From positions 1 through 64,000 of the forward strand of contig NZ_FOXQ01000012.1 in NCBI RefSeq assembly GCF_900115755.1: a stretch of 64,000 bases of DNA, read 5' to 3'. This DNA is from Parafilimonas terrae (lineage in GTDB: Bacteria > Bacteroidota > Bacteroidia > Chitinophagales > Chitinophagaceae). This document shows, in pieces, positions 17,294 through 26,425 of this stretch. Position 1 is the stretch's first letter, and every line of letters begins with the position of its first letter. Below the pieces are notes generated by a model. That model was not told the origin of the DNA. It saw only the letters and a program-made list of their open reading frames with translations, and did not search any database. Both the position numbers and the translations under genes were made by a program.

Positions 17294-17357
17294 CATTCTT
17301 CCAGAGTGATTTTCGAACTATCAATAATTCCACTACAAAGGATGCTTCTATGAAGCA
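17294..17357 (+). repeat. two REP-like hairpins
   Basis: CATTCT-TCC-AGAGTG (17294-17308) and TGCTTC-TAT-GAAGCA (17343-17357) are three-base-loop hairpins. The second is preceded by CTACAAAGGA, matching the ACAAAGATG lead of the cluster at 7064-7388. They fill the gap between two convergent genes and belong to the same repeat family. Confidence 0.65.
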
Positions 17358-17401
17358 AACAAGAATCCTCATAGCGTCAGATTGAATGTTATTTGCTGTC
17401 T

Positions 17402-17836
17402 TTATTTTCGACGTCTCCGCTTATAGCGTCCTATATTTTTAGGAACTTCATTACTGACTATTTCTATCCCGCCGTTTCTAAGAATTAGCTCAATAATATT
17501 TTCAGTGCATCCAAATTGGAGTGATAAATCTTTTATTGAAATTCCTTTAAAATATCGCTTTTTCACTTCTTCTTTTTTTTCACTTGAGAAGTATCTTTGA
17601 GACGGAACCTTTTTATTACCTGCGGATAATTTTCCCTTTAAATTTATAAGTACATCAATAATATCATCAAGAATTGAAGGATTGATCTTTAGTTTTTGTG
17701 ATAGATTTAAATTGTTATCAAAGTGAATAATTTGTTCAACAGTTATATACAATGGCCCAATCGAATGTTTTCTTAAATCAATAATAAATGTGCTTTTATC
17801 ATACTCAAGCAAAATTGTATCAAGTATCTGTTCCAT
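17402..17836 (-). CDS. uncharacterised protein with HTH-like C-terminal region
   Basis: The product is 144 residues with no match I recognise. The C-terminal part (about 95-130) has the pattern EEVKKRYFKGISIKDLSLQF, which looks like a sigma-region-4 or resolvase-type helix-turn-helix, and ends in a basic tail (RYKRRRRK). There is no signal peptide or membrane segment. Codon use is more AT-rich than in the neighbours and REP-like hairpins lie directly downstream, so it may be accessory DNA. It could be a small DNA-binding regulator; this is inference. Confidence 0.6.
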   Translation of the reverse strand: MEQILDTILLEYDKSTFIIDLRKHSIGPLYITVEQIIHFDNNLNLSQKLKINPSILDDIIDVLINLKGKLSAGNKKVPSQRYFSSEKKEEVKKRYFKGISIKDLSLQFGCTENIIELILRNGGIEIVSNEVPKNIGRYKRRRRK

Positions 17837-18042
17837 TACGTACGTTTTTTGTGTTTAGTGATAGCATCCACATTCCTAGTAATTAATCCCAAGCAGCTTA
17901 GTACAGGTGTAGAAATAGCATGGTTTGTCAGCCGGCTGTAAATTTATATTTTATTGAATTTACATAAAAAGCTGGTTTATCACTTTAAGCCCGTTATTGG
18001 CGTTTGCCAATTCACCTGTATATTGCACCACTTTTTTTGAAG

Positions 18043-18996
18043 ATGAAGATAACAGAGCATATAAGCAACGCAAAAGACACCCTTATTTCTTTTGAAATAT
18101 TGCCGCCGTTAAAAGGCAAGAGCATTAATTCAATTTACGACCATCTTGATCCGCTGATGGAATTTAAGCCTTCGTGGATAAACGTTACTTATCACCGCAG
18201 CGAAACAGCTTTTAAAAAGAAAGCCGATGGCAATTTTGAAAAAGTGGAAGTGCGCAAAAGACCGGGCACAGTGGGTATTTGTGCCGCTATCATGAACTAT
18301 TATAAAATTGATGCAGTGCCGCATATCATCTGCGGCGGTTTTTCCAAAAGAGAAACGGAAGATGCATTGATTGACCTTAACTTTTTGGGCATTGATAATG
18401 TACTGGTGCTTCGCGGCGATGCTGATAAAAACTCTGCATCATTTGAACCGGAACCAGATGGCAACCCTTATGCTATAGACCTGCTGAAACAGGTAGTAAA
18501 CCTAAACAGCGGCATTTATTTAGACGATGACATTCGTGATGGCGGTAAAACAAAATTCTGTATTGGCGTGGCCGGCTATCCTGAAAAACATTTTGAATCG
18601 CCCAACCAGCAAATTGATATGCAAAGGCTGAAAGAAAAAGTTTGCAACGGTGCAGAATTCATCATGACACAAATGTTTTTTGACAACCAGAAGTTTTTTG
18701 ATTTTGTAAAAAAATGCCGCGATAACGATATTAATATTCCTATTATTCCCGGGCTTAAACCCATCACTTCCCGCAAACAGCTATCAGTATTGCCGCGTAT
18801 TTTTCACGTGGATATTCCTGCCGAATTATCAGAAGAAATCATGCGCTGCAAAACGGATGAAGACAGCGAAAAAGTAGGCACAGAATGGCTTGTGCAGCAA
18901 AGCAGGGAATTAAAAAAATTTGGTGTGCCCGTATTGCATTATTACACGCTGGGTAAGCCAAGGGTTATTCAAAATGTAATGAAGAAACTGGTATAA
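18043..18996 (+). CDS. metF: 5,10-methylenetetrahydrofolate reductase
   Basis: The product is 317 residues from the ATG at 18043 (MKITEHISNAKD), which matches the family start; an in-frame start at 18004 would add 13 unlikely residues. The TIM-barrel features are FEILPPLKGKSI, NVTYHRSE, RPGTVGICAAI, HIICGGFSKRETEDALIDL and VLRGD, with FITQMFFD-type FIMTQMFFDN later. It reduces methylene-THF to methyl-THF with FAD for methionine synthesis. No other methionine genes are adjacent. A methionine- or B12-linked riboswitch was not recognised upstream. Confidence 0.95.
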   Translation: MKITEHISNAKDTLISFEILPPLKGKSINSIYDHLDPLMEFKPSWINVTYHRSETAFKKKADGNFEKVEVRKRPGTVGICAAIMNYYKIDAVPHIICGGFSKRETEDALIDLNFLGIDNVLVLRGDADKNSASFEPEPDGNPYAIDLLKQVVNLNSGIYLDDDIRDGGKTKFCIGVAGYPEKHFESPNQQIDMQRLKEKVCNGAEFIMTQMFFDNQKFFDFVKKCRDNDINIPIIPGLKPITSRKQLSVLPRIFHVDIPAELSEEIMRCKTDEDSEKVGTEWLVQQSRELKKFGVPVLHYYTLGKPRVIQNVMKKLV

Positions 18997-19071
18997 CAGC
19001 AGAAGAATATGAGCCAGGGTTTATTTTTTGAATAATCAACATCATTTTGCAGGTGCTTACAATTATACATT

Positions 19072-19093
19072 CCTGCCCGTCCGTCAGGCGGGG
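19072..19093 (+). repeat. palindromic intergenic repeat (copy of the parC insert)
   Basis: CCTGCCCGTCCGTCAGGCGG followed by GG lies between metF and the susD terminator. It has the same ends as the parC insert at 9368-9395 and can fold using G-T pairs. A period-7 segment (TATTGAA twice, then TGTTCAT) follows at 19103-19123. Confidence 0.7.
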
Positions 19094-19190
19094 ATTATTA
19101 CATATTGAATATTGAATGTTCATCCCCGGCTAAACCACAGTGAATGACAGATTAATAATTGCACAATTCTATCATAAGAAGATACAGCAT

Positions 19191-19218
19191 AAAAAAGCGC
19201 CTCATTGCTGAAGCGCTT
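19191..19218 (-). terminator. terminator of the susCD transcript
   Basis: On the minus strand AAGCGC and GCGCTT form a stem around a 12-base loop and are followed by a T-run. It lies 22 bases past the susD stop. Confidence 0.75.
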
Positions 19219-19240
19219 CTGCAATTCAAAAAATCACCCG

Positions 19241-20635
19241 TTAATAACCTTCGTTTTGCGTAAGATTGCTGTTGGCATCAATCTCTCTCTGCGGAATGGG
19301 CAATACCAGTTTCGGATCGTCATAACTGTAATCGCCCACATCTGATTTCAAACGCTTCAGAGTCCATAACCTGTCGCCTTCAAAAGCCAGTTCGCGAAAA
19401 CGTTCATCCACAAAATCCTGCCCGTTTACTCCTGCTAAATCTTCAGCGCCTGAACGTTCCCTTACTATATTAATATCTTTCAGAGGCGCCACGCCGCCAA
19501 TAGGTGCACCTCCTTTTCTCAGGTTGGCTTCTCCCCTTGTTAAATACATTTCAGCTAATCTTATTACGGGAATAACACGATAAAAAGTAAGCCATTTTAA
19601 AGTATAAATGCCGCCGTTACCCGTAATGCTGTAACCATCAGAAACAAAGCCAGCCCTGAAGTCGTTTGGATCATCGAAATAATTAAAATAGTTGGCATCC
19701 ACCTGTGCTTCGCCACGGCCGCCTGCGCCATTGCCATTGGCATCGTAAGCATAGCGGTAAAATGTGCTGAGGCCATTATTTGAAGTGCCTGCATTGCTTT
19801 GCGCTGTGTTCTGTATGCCAAAAATATCTTCCGGCGAATTGCTGGGATTATTAAATGCCTGGTTATAAGTAGAAGTAAGCGTGAAATAACCTGAAGTAAT
19901 TACCTCGTTTGCCATAGTAGCCGCCTTGGCATAATCACCCATATTTAAATATACCCTTGACAGGAATGCTTTCGCGGCATAAGTGGTTGCCCTCGCATTG
20001 TCTGCCGTTTCAGGCAAACCATCAGCAGCATCTGTAAGGTCTTTAATTACCTGCTGGTAAACATCTTCCACGGAAGCGCGGGAAGGCTTATTCTTCGATT
20101 CATCGTATATATAAGTTGGCTCAAGCACCAGCGGCACGCCGGCATTGGAACCTGTGCTGCCAGCAGAATAAGGTTGTGCGAAATAGTTCACCAATTCAAA
20201 ATAGGCAACACCACGCATGAATTTAGCTTCTGCAGCCACAGCATCACGTTCATCTTCATCCACCAGGTCCAGCTTATCCAATACGATATTCATATCTTCA
20301 ATAAGCAGGTAAGAATTCGTCCATATACCGGTGGCAATACTTGATTCCCTCGTTTGATTCTTGTTTAAAATATCTTTATAAATTGAAAAAGAGCCAACAT
20401 AATCAACCATGTCTGTATTAGCCAGCAGGTCGGCAATAAAAATATAACGCTCTCCAAAACCTGAAGCGCCCTGTAAAGAAGAATAGCTGCCATATAATAA
20501 GGCTTTAACATCGTCGCCATCTTCTATACTTGTTACATTGTTTTGCGGCAACACATCTAATTTTTTATTGCAGGCAAAGCAGCTTATAAAAAACAGGGCG
20601 GCCAGTATATATCTGTAAGTTTTCATTTCGTTCAT
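19241..20635 (-). CDS. SusD/RagB family outer-membrane lipoprotein
   Basis: The product is 464 residues. The lipoprotein signal ends FISCFACNKK, placing the acylated Cys at about residue 22. The body has the tetratricopeptide-rich SusD pattern: MRGVAYFELVNYFAQPY, KAFLSRVYLNMGDYAKAATMANEVI, and the closing IRLAEMYLTRGEANLR and RFRELAFEGDRLWTLKR. SusD caps the SusC barrel and captures the ligand. The start follows the SusC stop by 9 bases, so they form one operon. No glycosidase, protease or regulator is encoded next to the pair, so the ligand is unknown. Confidence 0.95.
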   Translation of the reverse strand: MNEMKTYRYILAALFFISCFACNKKLDVLPQNNVTSIEDGDDVKALLYGSYSSLQGASGFGERYIFIADLLANTDMVDYVGSFSIYKDILNKNQTRESSIATGIWTNSYLLIEDMNIVLDKLDLVDEDERDAVAAEAKFMRGVAYFELVNYFAQPYSAGSTGSNAGVPLVLEPTYIYDESKNKPSRASVEDVYQQVIKDLTDAADGLPETADNARATTYAAKAFLSRVYLNMGDYAKAATMANEVITSGYFTLTSTYNQAFNNPSNSPEDIFGIQNTAQSNAGTSNNGLSTFYRYAYDANGNGAGGRGEAQVDANYFNYFDDPNDFRAGFVSDGYSITGNGGIYTLKWLTFYRVIPVIRLAEMYLTRGEANLRKGGAPIGGVAPLKDINIVRERSGAEDLAGVNGQDFVDERFRELAFEGDRLWTLKRLKSDVGDYSYDDPKLVLPIPQREIDANSNLTQNEGY

Positions 20636-20644
20636 TTTAATTTT

Positions 20645-23600
20645 TTAGAATTTAGCATTGATACCGAATGTGAATGTTTTTGCCTGCGGGATTGTATAGA
20701 AATCCTGCCCGCCGCCAATATTGCCCGTAGTTTGCGTATTCACTTCCGGGTCGCCTGGATATTTGGTGAAGGTTAACAGGTTGAATGCTGATGCATAAAA
20801 CCTTAAAGAACTCAGGTGCAAACGCGTAACAAACGAAGAAGGCAAAGTATAACTGAGTGAAACATTCTTTAAACGTATGTAAGAACCATTATACAAGAAA
20901 CGTGAAGAATTATCATATCCGGTTGCATAAAAATATCCGATGCGGGGAACGTTTGTTATATCCCCCGGTTTTTGCCAGGCCTTCAGCATATCTGTTGTTT
21001 CATTATCAAAACCATTGTAAAAGCCGGAGCTTTGGTAAGTGCCTGCTGCATTATACACTTTATTGCCCTGCACAGCCATAAAGAAGAAACTAAGATCAAT
21101 GCCTTTGTAAGAAAGCGTATTGGTGATACCACCCGTCCAGTCAGGATTTGAATTGCCCAATGTAACCCTTGCAGCGCTGCCATAATCCGTTGTTGGCTTG
21201 CCATCTTCACCAAGATATTGTGCGTCGCCTGTTTCAGGATCAACGCCCAAATATTTCTGGCCATAAAATTCGCCGATTGGTTTGCCTTCTACGGCACGCT
21301 GTGTTAAGCTAAAACCGCTTTCTATAATCTGGCCGTCAATATCAAGCACTTTGTTTTTGTTATAAGCAGCGTTAACGGCAATATTCCACCTGAAATTTTT
21401 GGTACTGAAAGCAGTTGCATTCAAACCAATCTCAATGCCTTTATTTTCCATATTACCCAGGTTTTTTGTAATGGTGGTGTAACCTGTGGTTGCAGGAATA
21501 TTTACATTAAGTAAAAGGTCTGATGTCTTCTTATAATAAACATCAACTTCACCGGAAAGGCGGTTATTAAAGAAACCGAAATCAAGGCCAACATCAGATT
21601 GGGCAGTTTTCTCCCACCTCAAATCTGGATTGGGCACTTGCGAAGCAATGTAACCCGGCAGTTCAGGGTAATTGCTGATGTTATATAAAGAATAATAGGA
21701 ATTGTTACCAATTTCAGCATTACCGGTTAAACCCCAGCTTGCCCTTAGTTTTAAGAAACTAAGTGTATTGCTATTTGCCAGGAAATCTTCTTCGCTCAAC
21801 ACCCAGCCTGCTGAAAAAGCAGGAAAAATACCATACCTGTTATTAGGCCCAAACCTTGATGAGCCATCATCCCTCACGCTGGCAGTAAGCATGTATTTAT
21901 CATTGAAAACATAATTAGCCCTTAAGAAATAAGAAAGGAAATTATAACGGTCGTTGGTGGATGTTGCAAACGTAATGGATGTTGCGCCACTAAGGTTTTG
22001 CACTTTGCCGGATGGCGCCTGCTCTGCATTGGTGAGCGATTGCTTTGTATCGTTCTGCAAATAACTCATGCCCAGTACGGCACTGAGTTTATGCTTATCG
22101 CCAAGCTTTGGCGTGAAAGTGAAATAATTATTAGTGTTGTATGATGTGGATAAGGCGATAATATTATTGGCCTTGCCAACACCGGCGCCATCTGTGGTGC
22201 GTTTATCCTGGAAAGCTTCCTGGTAAAGGTTTAATATATCCGCGCCAAACTCTGAACGGAAAGATAAAAAAGGCAACAAATTATAGTTTGCATATACATT
22301 GCCTACCGTGCGGTTGGAAACCTGCCTGTCTGAATTATATTTTGCATCAAACAAGCTGTTTGGATATAGAGTGTTGTTGTTCAACTCACCGGTTTCAGGA
22401 TCGTACAGAGGCTGTATTGGTGGTAAGGCCACCAACTGTCCCGGCGTAGAAAAAGCATTATCGGTTGTAACGCGGTTAAGTTGAGAACGGTCAATCGCTA
22501 TATTGATACCAAAAGATAATTTATCTGTCGGGCTATGTTCAAGGTTTATCCTGCCGCCATAGCGATAAAATTTATTATTGATAACAATGGCATCCTGCGT
22601 ATTATAAAAACCGGAAGCAAAAAACCGTGTTTTGGCATCGCCGCCTGTTGCGGAAAGATTGATGGAATTGGAAGGCGCATTGCGGTTATACAATAAGCCC
22701 TGCCAATCTGTATTTATTTTATTATAATCTGCCCCGCCGGCAAGATCACTTAATGAAATACCATAAGTAGCATAAGCATCTGTATAATCTGCTATGGCCG
22801 TTTCAAGATCGGGGTAACCAGATATGTCATTATCAAGATCATACTGCGCATCGCTTTTTATAGCCATATTATACAGGTCAACATATTGTTTCCCATCTAA
22901 AAAATGGCGCAAACGTGCAGGATTGCTGAGACCTGTGTTGGCATCTAATTCAAATACTGTTTTCTGATTGTTGCGGCCTTTTTTGGTGGTTATCAATACA
23001 ACACCGTTGGCAGCGCGTGCCCCATAAATAGCCGCCGCAGAAGCATCTTTCAGCACTTCCACAGATTCTATATCGTTGGGGTTTATATCTGCAAGCGGGT
23101 TGCTGGCATCATTAGTGGGGTCAGATAAACTCGAACTGGTTACCGGCAGCCCATCAATTACGTATAAAGGCTGGCTGTTGGCAGATATGGATGATGTGCC
23201 GCGTATCCTTACCTTAATGCCCTGCCCCAGTTTGCCGCTGCCAGATTCCACTACAACACCGGCAGCTTTACCCTGCAAAGCAGATTCAAAACTAGGCGCC
23301 GGAAAATCGCGGATATCTTTTGACCCGACTTTGACAATAGAGCCCGTAATTTCTTTTTTAATTGCCTGTCCATAACCAACCACTACCACTTCATTCAAAC
23401 TTTTATCAGCGGTGGTTAACTGCACGTTCATTTCGTCTTTTACCGTAACCTCGGCATCGGCATAACCCACATAAGAAAAAATCAGCGTTTGCGTGGCTTC
23501 CGGTATAGTTATGGAGAAACTGCCATCCGTGCCGGATTGCGTGAGCGTATTGGAATTGCCGGCTTTAATGGTTACGCCGGGCAAAGGGTTATTATTAGCT

Positions 23601-23710
23601 GCATCTGTAACCGTTCCTTTAACTGTTCTTGTTTGTTGGGCATTAAGCTGTGCAGCAGCCAGCAGCAATAATGCCATCAGTGTAAGCTTAAACTTCATAG
23701 ATCGAATCAT
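20645..23710 (-). CDS. SusC/RagA family TonB-linked outer-membrane transporter
   Basis: The product is 1021 residues. A signal peptide ends LNAQQ; then a CarboxypepD_reg-like domain (about 29-105, TVKGTVTDAANNNPLPGVTI), a TonB-box-like segment with SLNEVVVVGYG, the plug (RIRGTSSISANSQPLYVIDG) and a long beta-barrel ending GINAKF. It imports a SusD-bound glycan or peptide using TonB energy. With the adjacent SusD it is a minimal pair without enzymes or an anti-sigma regulator nearby. Confidence 0.96.
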   Translation of the reverse strand: MIRSMKFKLTLMALLLLAAAQLNAQQTRTVKGTVTDAANNNPLPGVTIKAGNSNTLTQSGTDGSFSITIPEATQTLIFSYVGYADAEVTVKDEMNVQLTTADKSLNEVVVVGYGQAIKKEITGSIVKVGSKDIRDFPAPSFESALQGKAAGVVVESGSGKLGQGIKVRIRGTSSISANSQPLYVIDGLPVTSSSLSDPTNDASNPLADINPNDIESVEVLKDASAAAIYGARAANGVVLITTKKGRNNQKTVFELDANTGLSNPARLRHFLDGKQYVDLYNMAIKSDAQYDLDNDISGYPDLETAIADYTDAYATYGISLSDLAGGADYNKINTDWQGLLYNRNAPSNSINLSATGGDAKTRFFASGFYNTQDAIVINNKFYRYGGRINLEHSPTDKLSFGINIAIDRSQLNRVTTDNAFSTPGQLVALPPIQPLYDPETGELNNNTLYPNSLFDAKYNSDRQVSNRTVGNVYANYNLLPFLSFRSEFGADILNLYQEAFQDKRTTDGAGVGKANNIIALSTSYNTNNYFTFTPKLGDKHKLSAVLGMSYLQNDTKQSLTNAEQAPSGKVQNLSGATSITFATSTNDRYNFLSYFLRANYVFNDKYMLTASVRDDGSSRFGPNNRYGIFPAFSAGWVLSEEDFLANSNTLSFLKLRASWGLTGNAEIGNNSYYSLYNISNYPELPGYIASQVPNPDLRWEKTAQSDVGLDFGFFNNRLSGEVDVYYKKTSDLLLNVNIPATTGYTTITKNLGNMENKGIEIGLNATAFSTKNFRWNIAVNAAYNKNKVLDIDGQIIESGFSLTQRAVEGKPIGEFYGQKYLGVDPETGDAQYLGEDGKPTTDYGSAARVTLGNSNPDWTGGITNTLSYKGIDLSFFFMAVQGNKVYNAAGTYQSSGFYNGFDNETTDMLKAWQKPGDITNVPRIGYFYATGYDNSSRFLYNGSYIRLKNVSLSYTLPSSFVTRLHLSSLRFYASAFNLLTFTKYPGDPEVNTQTTGNIGGGQDFYTIPQAKTFTFGINAKF

Positions 23711-24075
23711 TGATAATTAAAAATTAATTGGCGGCTGAATGAATTATCTCCGCCCGCAGCAAAAAATATGATCAGGTTGCTTGTTGTTAATCACAATTAA
23801 AACTGATTGAATTTCTTGTCCATCTACAAAGGACAAAAAAAGGGGCTGCATGCGCATGCTGGAATGGGCGGTAAATTTCTCAAACAGGAAATATTACTGC
23901 TAAAGCCGGATATAAGAAGGATGAAACTGAATGGCTAATTATGTGCATTTTTAGCAGGATGAGGCTCGCGGTTAAGCCGGGCATAAAGAGGAGGCAATAA
24001 TTTTCTTTTCGCTGTTTTCGCGATAATTCTCGCTGCTTTCCCGGTTATTCTCGCTGTTTTTTTTGATTTTTTTCC
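23711..24075. other. susC upstream region with a 21-bp repeat
   Basis: The 365 bases separate the susC start from the end of the ABC exporter gene on the same strand. The susC promoter should lie here, but no convincing TTTG/TAnnTTTG pair was found. At 24005-24060 three 21-base units related to AGCAGCGAGAATTATCGCGAA (minus strand) follow the exporter stop codon. No gene is seen. Confidence 0.6.
24005..24060 (-). repeat. 21-bp repeat following the exporter stop codon
   Basis: On the minus strand the units AACAGCGAGAATAACCGGGAA, AGCAGCGAGAATTATCGCGAA and a partial AACAGCGAAAAG follow one another at 21-base spacing. Read in the frame of the exporter gene beyond its TAA, they would encode TARITGK, AARIIAK, TAKRK without a further stop in the array. 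Confidence 0.65.
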
Positions 24076-25905
24076 TTAACTATTCACCGCAATCAACTGG
24101 TTCATTTGCACGAGCCTGAAATAAATGCCTTCTGCATTCATCAATGAATCGTGCGTGCCGCGTTCTGCTATTTCGCCTTTCTGCAAAACAATTATTTCAT
24201 CTGCATGGCGAATGGTGGATAAACGATGGGCAATTACAACAGATGTGCGGTTCTGCATCATATTATTAATAGCATCCTGCACAAGCTTTTCGCTTTCGGT
24301 ATCGAGAGAAGAAGTGGCTTCATCAAGAATTAATATGGGCGGGTTTTTTAAAATGGCCCTTGCAATGGTAAGCCGCTGCCTTTCGCCGCCGCTTAATTTA
24401 CTGCCGCGGTCGCCAATATTCGTATTAAACTTTTCTTCTTTCTGCTGAATAAAATTATAGGCGTTTGCAATTTTAGCAGCGCTTTCAATGGCTTCAGCAG
24501 AGGCATCATGTTCGCCCAAAGCAATATTGCTGGCAATGGTATCATTAAACAAAATAGGCTCCTGCGTTACAATACTTATTTGTTCGCGCAGGCTTTGCAG
24601 CGAATAATCTTTTATGTTGATGCCATCTACCAAAATTTCACCGTCGCTCACATCGTGAAAGCGTGGAATAAGATCGGCCAGCGTGCTCTTGCCTGCACCC
24701 GAAGCGCCCACCAGTGCAATGGTTTTTCCCTTTTCAATTTTAAGATTGATGTTCTTTAAAATAGTTATATCATCATATCTGAAACTTACATTCCTGAATT
24801 CTATTCCATGCTTAAATTGTTCAAGCTTTTTACCATTAGGGTTATCATCCACCGTTACCGTTGCCCTTAAAACTTCTTCAATGCGTGTAATAGCGGCGCT
24901 GCCTTTTTGCATATTGCTAAATGAAGTGGATAAAGATTTTGCAGGCGTAATAATATTATAAAACAAACCAAGATAGCCCAGCAGTACAGAAGCTTCCAGC
25001 GGAATTCTTCCACTTAAAATGCCGCTGCCGCCATACCATAAAATAATAGCGAACATCATTACGCCAAGCAGCTCGCTCACCGGCGAAGCAAGGTCTCTTC
25101 TATAACCAATATGGTTTTTTGCATACAACAATTCATCATTCACTTTATAAAACCTTGAGCGCAAAATACCTTCGGCATTAAATGCTTTTATTACGCGCAG
25201 GCCGCTTAAAGTTTCATCTAAAATAGAAACCGATTCTCCCAGTTTTTCAGCAGCGAGGTTCGATTTCCGTTTTAAAGAGCGGCTTATTCTTCCAATTACA
25301 AAACCCATTACCGGTATTAATACAATCAGGAAAAGCGTTAACTGCGGGCTCATAAAAAAAAGGAAGCTAACATTAAGTATGATGGTGAGCGGATCGCGTA
25401 TCCATCCTTCCAAAGTGCCTACAACTGAATTTTCAACTTCATTTACATCGTTGGTTATGCGGCTTATAACGTCGCCCTTTCTCTTCTCTGTAAAATAACC
25501 AATGGGCAATTGCAACACCTTATCGTATAATTCAATTCTTAAGCGGTTTACAATTTTATTTTTTAAAGGGTTGAGTATATACGATGCGAGGTATAAAAAA
25601 AGGTTTTTTAAAAGTATAGAAACAACAATAAAGATGCAGATAAATAAAAGCGTATTAAGCTTGCCGTAATTGTTTATTGAGCCGGTAAGCAGGTCTCTTA
25701 TAAAATTTACAACCGGGTTGTTTGATTGCTTGGTGAGCTCGCCGAGAGAAGATGAGCCGCTGTTGAATATTAATTCCAAAAAAGGAATTAACATGCCAAT
25801 AGATACAATTGAAAAAATAATAGCCAGTATGGAACAGATGAAATAAAGAACTATTTGAGGTATATAATTTTTGAGGTAAGCAAAAACCCTTGAGTATTTT
25901 TTCAT
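24076..25905 (-). CDS. MsbA-like ABC exporter (fused permease-ATPase)
   Basis: The product is 609 residues. Six membrane helices (about 15-300) are followed by an ATPase domain with Walker A GASGAGKS, Q-loop VTQEPILF, signature LSGGERQR, Walker B ILILDEATSSLD and the H-loop AHRLST. The exporter works as a dimer. Many Bacteroidota homologues are annotated as lipid A or lipid flippases; MsbA function is plausible but not shown. It is on the same strand as susCD but separated by 365 bases, so probably a separate unit. Confidence 0.9.
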   Translation of the reverse strand: MKKYSRVFAYLKNYIPQIVLYFICSILAIIFSIVSIGMLIPFLELIFNSGSSSLGELTKQSNNPVVNFIRDLLTGSINNYGKLNTLLFICIFIVVSILLKNLFLYLASYILNPLKNKIVNRLRIELYDKVLQLPIGYFTEKRKGDVISRITNDVNEVENSVVGTLEGWIRDPLTIILNVSFLFFMSPQLTLFLIVLIPVMGFVIGRISRSLKRKSNLAAEKLGESVSILDETLSGLRVIKAFNAEGILRSRFYKVNDELLYAKNHIGYRRDLASPVSELLGVMMFAIILWYGGSGILSGRIPLEASVLLGYLGLFYNIITPAKSLSTSFSNMQKGSAAITRIEEVLRATVTVDDNPNGKKLEQFKHGIEFRNVSFRYDDITILKNINLKIEKGKTIALVGASGAGKSTLADLIPRFHDVSDGEILVDGINIKDYSLQSLREQISIVTQEPILFNDTIASNIALGEHDASAEAIESAAKIANAYNFIQQKEEKFNTNIGDRGSKLSGGERQRLTIARAILKNPPILILDEATSSLDTESEKLVQDAINNMMQNRTSVVIAHRLSTIRHADEIIVLQKGEIAERGTHDSLMNAEGIYFRLVQMNQLIAVNS

Positions 25906-26027
25906 TTATATAAATTGTTTAAACCAATGGGCGAAGCTATGATTGCAAAGGCATTTGTTTTGTTATAAATTGATAGTGCAAAGCCCAATTACTTATTTAG
26001 CGCTAATTTTACAACAAAGGTAATAGT

Positions 26028-26411
26028 ATGGAAGAAGGTAAAAGACAAAAACAGGTGGCAGCGGTTATTGCAGAAGAAATGAATGATATTTTCAGAAGGC
26101 TGAACCTGAATATGATGAATGGCGGAATGGTTTCTATTTCTTCGGTTAAAATTACGCCCGACCTGCTTGAAGCAAGAATATATGTAAGCATGTACCAGGT
26201 ACCGGACGAGAATGCGGCATTGAAAAAAATTGAGAACCATGCATGGGAAATAAAAAGAGAACTGGCCAGCCGCGTTAAGCACCAGCTGCGCCGCATACCG
26301 GTATTAAAATTTTATCTCGATGATACGCTTGACCATGTATTTAAAATGGAAGAATTATTCAAGCAGATAAATGAGGAAAAGAAAAACGAAACAAAAGATG
26401 AAAAAAATTAA
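26028..26411 (+). CDS. rbfA: 30S ribosome-binding factor A
   Basis: The product is 127 residues with the RbfA KH-like fold. The start (EEGKRQKQVAAVIAEEMNDIF), the VSISSVKITPDLLEARIYVS strand region and RVKHQLRRIPVLKFYLDDTLDH are diagnostic. RbfA helps mature the 5' end of 16S rRNA in 30S assembly. The permease gene starts 14 bases after the stop, so the two are co-transcribed. Confidence 0.95.
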   Translation: MEEGKRQKQVAAVIAEEMNDIFRRLNLNMMNGGMVSISSVKITPDLLEARIYVSMYQVPDENAALKKIENHAWEIKRELASRVKHQLRRIPVLKFYLDDTLDHVFKMEELFKQINEEKKNETKDEKN

Positions 26412-26425
26412 AAAGAACTCAGCAC

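Noticed and set aside
23711-24004. Promoter for susC
   Set aside because: A TATTTTTTG-like word on the minus strand is one base too long for TAnnTTTG and lacks a TTTG partner, so no promoter was called.
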